A DNA stretch of 64,000 bases from Brachycybe producta (Eukaryota > Arthropoda > Diplopoda > Playtdesmida > Andrognathidae), in assembly GCA_036925085.1 (NCBI GenBank), contig JAUPFP010000078.1, positions 250,001 to 314,000 on the forward strand, read 5' to 3'. Shown piece after piece: positions 11,626 to 24,140 of the stretch. Under the pieces are notes generated by a model that saw only the letters and a list, made by a program, of their open reading frames with translations, did not search any database and had not been told where the DNA came from. Within the stretch, counting starts at the first letter, position 1. The number at the start of each line of letters is the position of its first letter. Both the position numbers and the translations under genes were made by a program.

Positions 11626-12060
11626 AAAGAAATTTACCTGAGAGTTTCTTGCGAGGTAACTCTCAGGAATGACGTTTGAGTTATTTTTTTTATTGTTTCA
11701 GATAGTTGCCATTGATTTTTATTTAGAGAAGAGAACTTGTCGTTAGAGGGCGCTTCGCTTCGCCTTCAAAAAATAACCCTAGGTAAGAATCACTGACCTA
11801 TGAGATATATTATAATATGAGATATAATAGTTTAAAATGAAAGTTTTTTTTTTGTTTTCAAAATGTATTTCTGGCAGCTAATAATTAAGAGAGAAAAATA
11901 TAGCGAAAAATGAACAATTTGATGGACGAAATTATTTCTTGAAACCGGATTAATATGCTAATATGAAGAGATATGCAAATTAGTTTAATTTCATTGTTGA
12001 CTAGAAAAATAGGCGTTTTTGTGTGTTCGGTTTAAAGTTTGAAATATTTTCTTTTTAGAT
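11626..12060. other. Unassigned spacer
   Basis: Contains TTAGAGGGCGCTTCGC (CTCF-like) near 11744. No exon or repeat can be supported. Confidence 0.4.
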
Positions 12061-12780
12061 AAGTTGGTTACTCAGGCTTAAAAGTTTTGTTAGAAACTAG
12101 AATAGTCAGTTAAATTTGAGCTAAAGGTATTTTCTGAGATGGATATATTTTAAAATGAACGTTTTATAGAAGATTAAAAATTATGTATATTTTTATTTTT
12201 CGCTTTTCAAAATAAGCAACAAAAAATACAACCATATTTGTCTTTTTTTTTAAAAAAAAAAAGTCTTCTGTTAAGTAGTTTATTTTGAAAGATATCGTGA
12301 AAATAAATATCACATTAATTAAATGAAGATACAAGCTAGTTTTCAAAATAAACTATTTAAGTTTGAAAATTTAAAATTTCATATTTAGGTTCAAATTAAA
12401 CGGGAAAAAATGTCGAAGTTTCTTGATCTAACTTCTATGAATAGTGTATTTTGAAAGATAACTATGAAAATAGCTTCTTGCAAAATCTTTCAAAATATAC
12501 TATTCATGTTTGAAAATGTTAAATTTCATGTTTAGGTTCAAATTAAACGGGAAAAAAAACATCAAAGTTTCTTTCTCCAACTTCCATAAATAGTTCATTT
12601 TGAACGATTTCGTGAAAATAAATTTATCACATTCATCTAAAGATGAATATTCATGATATTATCTTTTAAAATAAACTATTTATATGTTTGAAAGTGATTT
12701 TTTTCTTCAAACTTCCATAAATAGTTCATTTTGAAAGATATCATAAAGATAGATTTCTAGTCTCTAATAGTAAAAAAGTG
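12061..12780. repeat. Decayed CTAGAA foldback arms in tandem
   Basis: Four or so segments of 120-180 bp share TTTCAAAATAAACTATTTA, TTAAATTTCATGTTTAGGTT and CTTCCATAAATAGTTCATTT. They look like tandemly duplicated, diverged foldback arms. Confidence 0.6.
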
Positions 12781-12909
12781 GAATAACCAATTTTCTGTAA
12801 ACGTTGTATATTCTAGAAGATATTAGAGAACCAATCAGTGGTTCTAAAAATGTAGTTGACTAACCAATTATAATTGATTAGATTAGTTGTGCCTAATAAT
12901 GAGAACCAG

Positions 12910-12937
12910 GGGGCCCTCCGGCCCTCAGGAGGGCCCC
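12910..12937. other. GC-rich perfect hairpin
   Basis: GGGGCCCTCC and GGAGGGCCCC form a 10-bp all-strong stem around GGCCCTCA. The surrounding 400 bp are AT-rich, so it stands out. No T-run or gene context explains it. Confidence 0.6.
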
Positions 12938-13204
12938 ACATGACCTTTAGCTCTTGATACTTTTAGCCTCACCTCCATATCGAAGTTAGAAATTGGATTT
13001 TTAAAAAAATAAACGAGTTTAAAAAAGAAATCCCAATAATAACTTAAACTAGCAAATAATTAAATAAAAAATCACCTGATGTTAATACTAATAATAATAA
13101 ATTATCATTTAGTTAGGATCAAATTAAAATCGTAGTTAAATTAGTTATAATAAATATGCATTTCATTTTTATTAATGAAAAGAAATTAACAAAAAAAAAT
13201 TAGG

Positions 13205-14050
13205 TATTGATATGAATTTGTTGCCGTCAAAGTGAAAAATCAGTCATTCTTTAAATTGACTAGTAATTCTACAGAATCACTAATTTGATCGTAAAGTTGA
13301 TAATGCATTCGTTGCCGTCAAAGTGAAAAAAAAAATCATTCTTTAAATTGACTAGTAATTCTACAGAATCACTAATTTGATCGTAAAGTTGATAATGCAT
13401 TTGTTGCCGTCAAAGTGAAAAAATCAGTCAATCTTTAAATTGACTAGTAATTCTGTAAATTTGATCGTAAAGTTGATAATGCATTTATTACCGTCAAAGT
13501 GGAAAAAAAAAATCAGTCATTCTTTAAATTGACTAGTAATTCTACAGAATCACTAATTTGATCGTGTAGTTGATAATGCATTCGTTGCCGTCAAAGTAAA
13601 AAAAAAAAAATCATTCTTTAAATTGACTAGTAATTCTACAGAATCACTAATTTGATCGTGTAGTTGATAATGCATTCGTTGCCGTCAAAGTAAAAAAAAA
13701 ATCATTCTTTAAATTGACTAGTAATTCTACAGAATCACTAATTTGATCGTAAAGTTGATAATGCATTTGTTGCCGTCAAAGTGAAAAAATCAGTCAATCT
13801 TTAAATTGACTAGTAATTCTGTAAATTTGATCGTAAAGTTGATAATGCATTTATTACCGTCAAAGTGGAAAAAAAAATCATTCATTCTTTAAATTGACTA
13901 GTAATTCTACAGAATCACTAATTTGATCGTGTAGTTGATAATGCATTCGTTGCCGTCAAAGTAAAAAAAAAAATCATTCTTTAAATTGACTAGTAATTCT
14001 ACAGAATCACTAATTTGATCGTAAAGTTGATAATGCATTTGTTGCATATT
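13205..14050 (+). repeat. Satellite, 82-97 bp units with higher-order structure
   Basis: Nine units share GTTGATAATGCATT, TTGCCGTCAAAGTGAAAAA, TTCTTTAAATTGACTAGTAA and AATTTGATCGT. A shortened variant (TTCTGTAAATTTGATCG with TTATTACCGTCAAAGTGG) occurs near 13453 and again near 13818, 365 bp apart. This points to a four-unit higher-order repeat. Confidence 0.85.
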
Positions 14051-14314
14051 TTTGCAAATGGCTGACTTAAAACTCTTTTAATTTCATTTTGCAGATTGCC
14101 TTGTATTCTAGTCACTGTACAAAGCTTCTGTCGAGTTAGTGATTTTGTAAATTGAGCAGTGAATATGCAAAATGACTTGATTTTTTTAACCACTTAGACG
14201 GGTAACTCCATTATTAATAATTGTAGATGAAATTATTTTTATTAAATAGCTTCCTATGTAGAAAAAAAAATGTGCTTTAGAGAAAGTGTTAAAAAAAATG
14301 GCGCTGACTCGCTT

Positions 14315-14490
14315 AAGTGAGTTTCAACGTTCAGTTTCTCAGCTCGAAAATTTTTGCAACGTATGAGGCGCCGCGCCAATTAGTTCAGTTTTACCGTTTA
14401 TTATAATTTCGACATGTATGGCTTCTCATACATTGCATAGTTTTCAAGGTGCTTTCCAAAAGAGCTGAGTAACTGAACGCGCTCCAATAT
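14315..14490. mobile_element. Small foldback element
   Basis: AACGTTCAGTTTCTCAGCTC (left) pairs imperfectly with GAGCTGAGTAACTGAACGCG (right) with about 120 bp between. Non-coding. Confidence 0.5.
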
Positions 14491-14711
14491 AATCAGTTGT
14501 TTATTTATTTATGCAAAATGGATACTCATAAAACATTTTAAATACTAGAAAGAAACATTATCCAACTTTTTATCAACAAAAGTGCGAAAAATATAAATTT
14601 GTTGCTTTGGTGGTTTTAGGCTTGTCCTACACGTAACGTTTAATTGCGTAAATGTAACTGCACAAGTCGGTCGCTTAGGTCCCCTAAAAGATACAAGAAT
14701 CGTATCGCTGC

Positions 14712-14910
14712 ACAGGCAGTTAGACATCGGGGAGAACTTCACTTGGCTCCGTCCTTGTTATGACGACCGGCAACTTCTAATTGGTTTGACGTTGAAATTG
14801 CGGAGCATGTGACGTCAGACTACATAACCAACCAATTAGAAGTTGCCAATCGTCATAACAAGGGCGGAGCCAACTGAAGTTTTTCCCGATTTTATAATCT
14901 AACTGCCTGT
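14712..14910. mobile_element. hAT-like foldback MITE, copy 2, with target duplication
   Basis: The termini ACAGGCAGTTAGA and its inverse are flanked by identical TATCGCTGC at 14703-14711 and 14911-14919. Interior motifs (TTGGCTCCGTCC, GGCAACTTCTAATTGGTT) match the other copies. Confidence 0.85.
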
Positions 14911-15009
14911 TATCGCTGCAGGTTTAGCTCAGTTTTGAACATTTAGCACGAACACAAAAACAGCAAAACTGGACTTGCGCAGGCGGAAGGAAAAAAAGAA
15001 GTAGGAACG

Positions 15010-15240
15010 TGACTTGTGACAGTACAGTAGAAACGTTCTGTCCTGTCACAAGTTACTTGCACAGTTTTAGGCAACTGTGCAAGTGACTTGTGACAGGACA
15101 CGACGTTTCTATTGTACTGTCACAAGTCACTTGCACAGTTGCCTAAAACTGTGCAAGTGACTTGTGATGGGTCACGACTTTTCTACTGTACTGTCACAAG
15201 TCACTTGCACAGTTGTCTAAAAATGTGCAGCGTTCCTACC
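15010..15240. repeat. Inverted tandem repeat of CTTGTGACAG / ACTTGCACAGTT
   Basis: Alternating copies of TGACTTGTGACAG, TAGAAACGT and CAGTTTTAGGCAACTGTGCA form several overlapping hairpins of about 80 bp. Confidence 0.75.
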
Positions 15241-15354
15241 TAGACATGTGGCAGTTAATTTTGCGCAATTAAACGTTACGTCTATGGCCGGCCTTAAAGT
15301 TTAAAAGTCCCTTGAATTCTTGTTATTCTAATTTTTAAGAAACAAAATAAATAA

Positions 15355-15605
15355 AAAAAACTTGAAAGTATTTTAGAAACTAGAAGGGTAACTCAATCAA
15401 GTAAGTGGTATTTTCATGTTTTGATTATCTTTCAAAATGAACTTTTTATGTCAAGTTTTGAGAAAAATGACTCAATTTGAAGCTGACTTTTTTTAAATTT
15501 TTGTTCTATAAAAAGTTCATTTTGAAAGATGTCATCATGAAAATGCCTCTCTTAAGTGATTCAGGCTACCCATTCTAGTTTCTAAAACACTTTCAATTAA
15601 TTTCT
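15355..15605. mobile_element. CTAGAA foldback element (full copy)
   Basis: The left arm TTTTAGAAACTAGAAGGGTA and right arm ACCCATTCTAGTTTCTAAAA enclose ATCTTTCAAAATGAACTTTT and its inverse. About 240 bp. Confidence 0.8.
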
Positions 15606-15735
15606 TGTTATTGTTTCTCTTCTGAAGCCTACAGAAATAACGAGAATTTGAAGAAAGGTAAAAATTCCTAATAGGAATTATTTTTGGTCACTTGTAGTGA
15701 CCGGAAGTGACATAATTATGAATTTTCTATTATAA

Positions 15736-15760
15736 CAACCCCCCCCCCCCCCCCCCTTCA
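15736..15760. repeat. Poly(C) tract
   Basis: An uninterrupted run of about 18 C, remarkable in this AT-rich context. Similar runs occur near 28320 and 32950. Confidence 0.8.
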
Positions 15761-16129
15761 CACAAAATGCAAACAAAATGCTCAAATGATGAAAAATTAT
15801 TAGTTAAATTTGTCCTAATATGTACTTTTAGCTTTTAAAGCGTGTTACGTCACAAGGGTTGACCGAAAAGGAAGGATTTTTATCATTTTGTTTTATAGAA
15901 AAGGAGTAAATACGAAAGTTCTCTAGAAACCTTTATTGTTGAGAACTTTTTATATCATCTCATTCTTTTTCTATCAGATAAAATAATAAAAACCCTGAAC
16001 TTTTTGGTCAACCCTTCTGACGTCACAAGCTTAAAGTGCTGCGACTGTATTCCATAATGTTTTTATTATTTAAGGTGGTTTTAAAGGTGTAAAACGCCCT
16101 TTGAACTTTAGTTATTCTAGTCTTTCAAG

Positions 16130-16600
16130 AGTAAAATGAATACAAACTTGAAAGTGTTTTTTAGAAACTAGAATGGTCTCAATCGCTTAGCAGTATTTTC
16201 ATATTAATATCTTTCAAAATGCACTTTTTAGAGATAAAAATTAAAAAAATATCTGCTTAAAGTTGGGTAATTTTTAAACTGATACAAAAAGCTTATTTTG
16301 AAAGATATCAGCATGAAAATATTTCTTAAGTGATTGAGCTACCCTTCTAGTTTCTAATACGCTTTTAACTTCTCTAATGCTATGTCAGAATTGTTGCAGA
16401 AAGAAGAAATGCATAGTGTTTTAGAAACTAGAAGGGTAATTCAATAGTTTAATATTTGATATCTTTTAAAATAAACTTTTTATGACAAGTTTTTTTAAAT
16501 TTTTGTCGTTAAAAAGTTTATTTTGAAAGATATCAACATGAAAATTAAAGTGATTTAGCTACCCTTCTAGTTTCTAACATACTTTCAATTTCTCTTTGAA
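16130..16600. mobile_element. Two CTAGAA foldback elements
   Basis: Copies at about 16140-16372 and 16412-16600. Both have GAAACTAGAAGG tips, GATATC-containing arms with AATAAAC or AGCTTATTTTG, and a variable centre. Confidence 0.8.
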
Positions 16601-17835
16601 AACATATTTTTTAAAAAAAGTGCCAAAAGTGAAAGAACTTTTTGTTGATTTTTATTTTCTCTGCGTGAAATTTTAATTAATTTTGAAAAGAAATATTTGA
16701 AAAGCAATACAATTTGCAATATTATTATTAATAATCAAAGTTTTAACTTAAAAATGGAAAATGTAAAAGTCTTTTCTAGTAAATAATAAATATGTGAGAT
16801 ATGAATTAGATGAAGAAAAAAAAACTAGAAATGTTGTAAAAGGTGTTTATTTGGAAATAGAAATTAGAAATAAATTCTGAATTGAGAAAGAAGAAAATAA
16901 TTGTGAATAATTATTTAATTGTTAATGAATTAATTAAAAGAGATTTTCAGAATGATGGATGATGATTGTTCATAATAAACTTTTTATAATATAATTTATA
17001 CAGTATTTTTAAACCTTAATTTATTTTACTATTCTAGTTTACAAGAAAGTTTTCAACTTTCAAAACGAAAAGTTTATAAATTGTAAAGTTTTTAAAATAT
17101 CAAAATTGATTTCTTACAAATTTTATAGTATGATAAAAAGTTTAATTTGAAAGATATCATCATGAAATTATTTTTAAACTTCCATTTATTTTACTATTCT
17201 AGTTTATAAAAACACAATTGAAGTTGTTTTTTCAACTAAGAGCTCTTCCTATGGAACTAAAACTGATTGGCCAATAGATGGCGCAGACCGTACTTAGGAG
17301 CTTATGTTATAACTTATAATACGATAACAGAGTGTACGAGATTCATCAGTAATGTCGTCCCCATTGAAAATAGCTTGCCATACCGTACGAGATTCACATC
17401 CTGTGTCGTCCTCTTTGGGAAGATGTCTTCTTTTTAGCTTCAAAAAGCAGACGATTCTTCGCTCACTTTTAGCGCTTTTTTTCTAACATGGAGTTGATTT
17501 ACCTTTATACATTTATCTTTCTATTATTTTGTTTACGCCTCAAACAGGGTCACTGTCAAGTTCAGAGCCTCAAATACTGAACAAGGTTCTTGCAGATGGT
17601 AGCGCCACCTAGCGACAACTATAAATAATAAGAAAGTAAAATTTTCCAGTTTTTTGTTGCTGTGGCGCTTTATTTAATAGATTTTTAATTGTAGCGCAAT
17701 ACCGGTGCTTGTACAAGGTGAGACAAAAACATGATACCATTTGATTTATATTTAGGGCGGATTAATATGCAATAATCCCAAAATATGATTGCATCACATG
17801 TTTTTCATTGCAACTTAAATAAATGTGTTTAATGT
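16601..17835. other. Spacer with decayed foldback arms and unique sequence
   Basis: 16990-17215 holds a worn foldback copy (TTTACTATTCTAGTTTA at both ends). 17240-17780 is more unique and contains AGATGGCGCAG (about 17276), GTAGCGCCACCTAGCG (about 17595) and a short direct repeat GTACGAGATTCA at 17335 and 17385. No exon recognised. Confidence 0.5.
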
Positions 17836-18295
17836 GTTAAATGTGTTTTAGAAACTAGAAGGGTAGCTCAATCATTTCAGGATATTTTAATGTTGATGTC
17901 TTATAAAATAAACTTTTTTTTTTAAAAAAAAAGCTTATTTTGAAAGATATATATCAACATGAAAAAATACCCTTGAGTGATTCAGGTACCGTTCTAGTTT
18001 CTAAAACACTAAATATCTCTTAAATTTGCTCATAAACGACAAAATAGGCAGAATTCGAGAAGTGTTAGAAACTAGAACGGTAGCTAAATGATTTAACATA
18101 TAGTTATTTTCATGTTGATATCTTTCAAAATAAACTTTTTATAGACAAAAAATTAAATATCTTCTGCTTAAAGTTGGATAATTTTCAAACTGACATAAAA
18201 AAGTTTATTTTGAAAGATAATATCAACATGAAAATTAGCCTTAAGTGATTGAGCTACCCTTCTAGTTTCTAAAACACATTTAAGTTTCTCTTCAT
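17836..18295. mobile_element. Two adjacent CTAGAA foldback elements
   Basis: Full copies at about 17838-18010 and 18055-18295. Both arms are nearly intact, with AAACTAGAAGGGTAGCTCAA or AAACTAGAACGGTAGCTAAA at the tips. Confidence 0.85.
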
Positions 18296-18320
18296 TTTGT
18301 GGACTTTTGAAAGACAAAGG

Positions 18321-18614
18321 TTATACCAAGTACACACACAGCTGATAATTTAAATGCATTTAAATAATAAACGTGTTCTACAGAGCCCTGTGAAGGACAA
18401 ACAAACAGTATGTTGAGTTCAATATATTCAGTTAATTAATCTGAAAATATTGAGTTAATTGACTTAAATATAATAATGTAAACTATTGACATTAAAATAT
18501 TGATTTAGTAAATTTCATTTTAAAATATTAATAACAAAGTCAATTTTTATTTGGGTTCATGTCCTTAACAGGATTCCGTATAATCACTTAACTCATGTGT
18601 CTACAAGGTATTAG
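18321..18614. mobile_element. TATACC...TACACACA element, copy 1
   Basis: A roughly 290-bp element with inverted ends (TTATACCAAGTACACACA / TGTGTCTACAAGGTAT). The interior has GATAATTTAAATGCATTTAA and AGAGCCCTGTGAAGGACAAA. Copies at 20190-20492 (same sense) and 32967-33280 (inverted). Confidence 0.75.
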
Positions 18615-18904
18615 AGGCCCCGTTTACACTTTAAAACATTAATATATTAAATAATATTTATTAGGCCTACTTTGTATAACAGAAATAACTAACTTTGAAA
18701 GTTTCTTAATTTGAATAATTTCAGTTAAGAAATTTATGTGAACACACTTTTCATAAGTTAAGTTGTCATAAATATATTTAAAGCGTAGGTGACTTATTTA
18801 AAGTTGTCCTTTAAAAAAATAAGGGATAACCATTTTAGGTCACTTCTTTTGACTAACAACCACATTTGGCCTAATAAGAAAGATAAAGATAGAAAAAAAG
18901 TTTG

Positions 18905-19070
18905 TTACTGTCAATCTGCGGAATCAGTCAATCTGCATATTGCCTAGGCAATCTGCAAAACAACTAACCTGCGTTGAATTGTGCAGATTCACTACTAGCA
19001 GGTTGGTTGTTTTGAAGATTGCCTAGGCAAATTGCAGAGTGACTGATTCCGCAGATTGACAGCAACAAGT
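18905..19070. mobile_element. Foldback element, GTTACTGTCAATCT family, copy 2
   Basis: GTTACTGTCAATCTGCGGAA pairs with TCCGCAGATTGACAGCAAC. The arms share TTGCCTAGGCAA and CAACCTGC motifs with 263-461. Confidence 0.75.
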
Positions 19071-19389
19071 CCACTTTGAACGTTTTTCTTACTGAAAATG
19101 AAATCCAGTTCACCTTGATGTTTTTTTTCCCCTTTGCTTTCTACCTGTTTCCTTAAAATAATAAATTTCTAAAACTCCTTTCACATTTTTCTTGTCTGAA
19201 AACCCACTAAAAAACGACTAAATTTAGGTCATAATTTGACACATTTTATTTTAAGCAATTTGTTTTTCAAATTAAGCTTGTAACTTATTTAGAAATGGAA
19301 ATATTAAAAATATGACCTGTTAAAAACTAGAATAAAAAGACAAATTTATTTAGTTTTCAGATTTAAAACAACTTTTTCAAAAAGAAATT

Positions 19390-20135
19390 CAAACGTTTTT
19401 TAAGCTCCTATCACACTAGCAACTTTTGATGAAACTTTGATGCAATAAAACTTGCAATGTGACATGCAACTTCATCGTTTATAGTGTGATTATGACATGG
19501 CAACTTTTGATAAAATTTTCTTTTCAACTTAGTGTGAGACTCAGTCTCTCATTGAGTTGCACATTGTTTAACTTTTGAAGAGACTTTTTATGAAACTTTC
19601 TGACAAACAACCAATCAGGCTGTTTACCGGAAATGACATCAAGACTTTGAAAGAATTTCCGGTTTATGAACTTCCTGTTAAGCTCCTATCACACTAGCAA
19701 CTTTTGATGAAACTTTGATGCAATAAAACTTGCAATGTGACATTGCAACTTCTTTTGTTTATAGTGTGATTATGACATGCAACTTTTGATAAAACTTTCT
19801 TTTCAACTAAGTGTGAGACTCAGTCTCTCATTGAGTTGCACATTGTTTAACTTTTGAAGAGATTTTTTATGAAACTTTCTGACAAACAACCAATCAGCCT
19901 TAAACCTTTCAATGGATTTCCAGTTTCATGGCTTCCAGTTTATGAACTTCCTGTCAGCTGATCATAATTAAATGGTTTCCACAATGTGAACACAAATGAA
20001 GTTTTGAAAACCTGATAGGACTGAGGATTCAAAACAAGACTCATGTGTGATATAGAAGTTTATTACAAAGTTCTAGTTGCAAGTCACATCACAAGTTGCA
20101 TTGCAAGTTGAACTGCATCAAAAGTTGCTAGTGTG
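19390..20135. repeat. Tandem duplication with inverted tail, CACACTAGCAACTTTTGATG
   Basis: About 265 bp starting at GCTCCTATCACACTAGCAAC (19406) recurs at 19681 at high identity. 20085-20132 carries the start inverted (CATCAAAAGTTGCTAGTGTG). The whole is probably a foldback element whose left arm was duplicated. Confidence 0.75.
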
Positions 20136-20189
20136 AATAGGGTAGATAATTCGACTTCATTTTGCAGTCGAAATCTACCACTAAAAGTG

Positions 20190-20492
20190 TTATACCTAGT
20201 GATAATTTAAATGCATTTAAATAATAAACTGTGTTCTACAGAGCCCTGTGAAGGACAAACAAACAATATGTCGTCGAATTCAATTTATTCAGTTAATAAT
20301 CTGAAAATATTGAGTTAATACTTAAATATATAAACTATTGACATTAAAATATTGATTTAGTATTTCAATTTAAAAATATTAATAATAAAGTCAATTTTTA
20401 AATTGGTGTTCATGTCCTTAACTGGATTCCGTAATAATTCACCTAAACACATTTAATTTGAATTCATTTAACTCATGTGTGTACAAGGTATA
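20190..20492. mobile_element. TATACC...TACACACA element, copy 2
   Basis: Same layout as 18321-18614. It starts TTATACCTAG and ends GTGTGTACAAGGTATAA. Confidence 0.75.
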
Positions 20493-21037
20493 AGGGTCCA
20501 TTCACACTAAACAGTCAAAGCAAAGTATAGAAAACTAAGTTTTAAACTTAACTTAGTTTTGTATACTGTGGTCAAGGCAGGGGTCCGATTACTTGTGGTC
20601 AAATATCATATTGTAGATTTTCAATTGAAATCCAATGTATTTTTGAAAGTTGGTGTTCACACTGGCTACCATCCACTCAGATCATAGTTTTCTATGATCG
20701 GTGACCATGACCGGATAGTTTGTGTAGAAGACCCCTTAATCTTAAAGCTTTCATAATAAAAACACGAATTTTAAAAGATGATGTCGTCATCTGAGTAAAC
20801 AACTTTTTTTAAGCCTATTTTTGCTTTGCTTATTCATCAGTCTCTTTTTTAAGATAATAATTTTAATGCAAATATAAAAATGTGACGTCATTCAATTTTC
20901 AAAGTGAATTCTTTATATATTAGAATAATAATGAGCCTAAATTATGGTTCATTATTATGTGTATCAAGAGGTTAACCATATTATGGCAAACATAATTTCC
21001 GCAATTTCTCTGCTATTCATTTCAAAATAATAAATAG
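20493..21037. other. Spacer with short palindromes
   Basis: Contains the palindrome AACTAAGTTTTAAACTTAAC (about 20539) and ATAGTTTTCTATGATCGGTG. Nothing coding recognised. Confidence 0.4.
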
Positions 21038-23096
21038 AGAAAGAGAAAGATATATATAGATAGATAGATGGATAGACAGTAGCGAGAAAGAGATAGAGGA
21101 ATAGATTGCTGGATGGATTGATAGATAGATTATAGATGGATTGATAGGAGAGAAAGATGGATAAATAGACATAGATAGAGATGGATGGATTAATGGAGAT
21201 AAGATAGATAGATGGATAGATAGATAGACATAGAGAAATATTGAGGGATATACAGAAAGAGAGAGAGAAAGATAGAGGGATGAATAGACAGAGAGAAAGG
21301 TGTAGAGGGATGGATAGACAAAGAGAAAGGTGTAGAGGGATGGATAGACAAAGAGAAATAGAGAAATATAGAGATGGATAGACAGAAAGAGAAATATAGA
21401 GATGTATAGACAGAGAGAGAGAGAGAGAGATGACTGGATTGATAGAAAAATATAGAAAGACAGATAGAGCGATAGATAGATATAGAGAGAAAGATAGAGG
21501 AATGATAGATGAACAAAGATGGATAGATTGACAGAGAGATAAATGGATAGATATACAGAGAGATGGATAGAGATAAGGCAGATGGATGGATAGATAGATA
21601 GATAGATAGAGATAAGTCAGATGAACGGATGGATGGATGGATAGATAGATAGATAGATAGATAGAGATAAGTCAGATGAACGGATGGATGGATAGATAGA
21701 TAGATAGATAGATAGATAGAGATAAGTCAGATGAACGGATGGATGGATAGATAGATAGATAGATAGATAGATAGAGATAAGTCAGATGGATGGATAGATA
21801 GAGATAGACAGAGATAAGTCAGATGGATGGATAGATAGAGATAGACAGAGATAAGTCAGATGGATGGATAGATAGAGATAGACAGAGATAAGTCAGATGG
21901 ATGGATAGATAGAGATAGACAGAGATAAGTCAGATGGATGGATAGATAGAGATAGACAGAGATAAGTCAGATGGATGGATAGATAGAGATAGACAGAGAT
22001 AAGTCAGATGGATGGATAGATAGAGATAGACAGAGATAAGTCAGATGGATGGATAGATAGAGATAGACAGAGATAAAACAGATGGATGGATAGATAGAGA
22101 TAGACAGAGATAAGTCAGATGGATGGATAGATAGAGATAGACAGAGATAAAACAGATGGATGGATAGATGGATGGATAGATAGAGATACAGAGATAAAAC
22201 AGATGGATGGATAGATAGAGATAGACAGAGATAAAACAGATGGATGGATAGATAGAGAGAGAGAGATATAGAGATAAGGCAGATGGATGGATAGATAGAG
22301 AGAGAGAGATATAGAGATAAGGCAGATGGATGGATAGATAGAGAGAGAGAGATATAGAGATAAGGCAGATGGATGGATAGATAGAGAGAGAGAGATAGAG
22401 ATAAGGCAGATGGATGGATAGATAGATAGAGAGAGAGATAGAGATAAGGCAGATGGATGGATAGATAGATAGAGAGAGAGATAGAGATAAGGCAGATGGA
22501 TGGATAGATAGAGAGAGAGAGAGATAGAGATAAGGCAGATGGATGGATAGATAGAGAGAGAGAGAGATAGAGATAAGGCAGATGGATGGATAGATAGAGA
22601 GAGAGAGAGATAGAGATAAGGCAGATGGATGGATAGATAGAGAGAGAGAGAGATAGAGATAAGGCAGATGGATGGATAGATAGAGAGAGAGAGAGATAGA
22701 GATAAGGCAGATGGATGGATAGATAGAGAGAGAGATAGAGATAAGGCAGATGGATGGATAGATAGATACATAGAGAGAGATAGAGATAAGGCAGATGGAT
22801 GGACAGATAGATACATAGAGAGATAGATAGAGATAAGGCAGATGGATGGATAGATAGATACATAGAGAGATAGATAGAGATAAGGCAGATGGATGGATAG
22901 ATAGATACATAGAGAGATAGATAGAGATAAGGCAGATGGATAGATAGATAGAGAGATAGATAGAGATAAGGCAGATGGATAGATAGATAGAGAGATAGAT
23001 AGAGATAAGGCAGATGGATAGATAGATAGAGATAGAGAAAGAGATAGAAAGAGAGATAGAAAGATAGATAGAGAGAGACAGATAGATAGAGAGAAA
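21038..23096. repeat. Giant GATA/GATG/GAGA microsatellite array
   Basis: About 2 kb of GATA, GATG and GAGA tetranucleotides. Most is organised in 40-60 bp super-units punctuated by AGATAAGTCAGATGGATGG, AGATAAAACAGATGG or AGATAAGGCAGATGGATGG. The punctuation changes progressively along the array. Long minus-strand frames (Ser/Leu/Ile/His/Pro repeats) are artefacts of the repeat. Confidence 0.95.
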
Positions 23097-24140
23097 CATG
23101 TGGTTATTTTTGCGTGCAGGAAATAATCTTCCAATCAATTTATATTATTCTATGAGAAAAACATCAATCAATTTCGATGATTGGTTTATATTTCTCTGTT
23201 AATCAAAAACCTTCTATTATCGTTTGTTTCAATTGCGCATGCGTGAATTATTGCCCTATAGAAAAAACGAATAGAGAGTGTTCAAATTCAAGATGGCGGC
23301 GAATCTTATATATTAACTTTTATTTGAACAAGTTTTCTGTTTTTTTTTTTATATTTTTCATTATAATGATGAAAATTATATTATATTTTGCACGATTGAG
23401 GCCGTGACGAAAGGATAAATATTTCAAGTTATTATTTGGGTAATTTTACAAAGTTTATTATTTGTTTTTCCTCAATTGACAAAGACATTTCTAAAGATTT
23501 GCGTTTTTCATTAAATGAATGTAATGACTCATGAGTAATGAGTACAATATTTTCTGCATTCAAAGGGGACTAGTTAGAGGCTAGAATTAACATATAGCTG
23601 TAATTTAATACTAGCCTCTAACTATAGTCTCTTTGATGTACATAATTCTTTTTTGTTTGTTTTACGCAATGACTCATTACTTAAAGGACAAAATTAGCCA
23701 CGTTGCAAATTGACTAGTCAATTTGTGATAATTGTAATTTGATAGGAAATCTCTGCATGTTGAATAAAGGTTGCAGGCAATTTAAAGAATGGCTGCAATT
23801 TATAACAAAAAAGTTGACCGAAAGTTGGAAGTAGTTTGAAATTGTTGTTAAATAACTAGAAAGTTAAAGAAAATTGTTAAAAAATATTAAAATTTTTCAA
23901 AATATCCAAATATTTTGTTTAAAAAAAAGTATAAAATCCTAAAAAATGCAACAAAAAGTACAAAATTCTTTTACGAACAGTAAAAAAAATTGTGAAAAAT
24001 ACAAAGTTTAACAAAAAAGAACTACAAAAAGTAGAAATTTATAAAAAAATTTTTGCAAACTTTAAAAATTTATAAAAAATTACAAACTTTTAAAATTTTG
24101 ACAAAAAAAAACTACAAAATTTAAAAAAAAATTGACAAAA
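23097..24140. other. Spacer with a small TAGAGGCTAG hairpin
   Basis: 23570-23645 is an inverted repeat (ACTAGTTAGAGGCTAG / CTAGCCTCTAACTATAGT). AAGATGGCGGCGAATC (YY1-like) lies near 23291. 23880-24140 is A-rich degenerate AAAAATT(A/T)CAAA repeats. No exon recognised. Confidence 0.5.

Larger units (their letters stand above)
14616..15302. mobile_element. Composite DNA element with GTAACGTTTAATTGCG ends
   Basis: The left end TTTAGGCTTG...ACACGTAACGTTTAATTGCG pairs with the right end CGCAATTAAACGTTACGTCT, GGCCGGCCTTAAA. A hAT-like MITE (14712-14910) and an inverted tandem of CTTGTGACAG (15010-15240) lie within it. No transposase. Superfamily not determined. Confidence 0.6.

Noticed and set aside
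21190-23138. Long minus-strand reading frames rich in Ser/Leu/Ile/His/Pro
   Set aside because: They are open only because the GATA/GATG array lacks stops. All three minus frames are open at once and there is no start or splice context.
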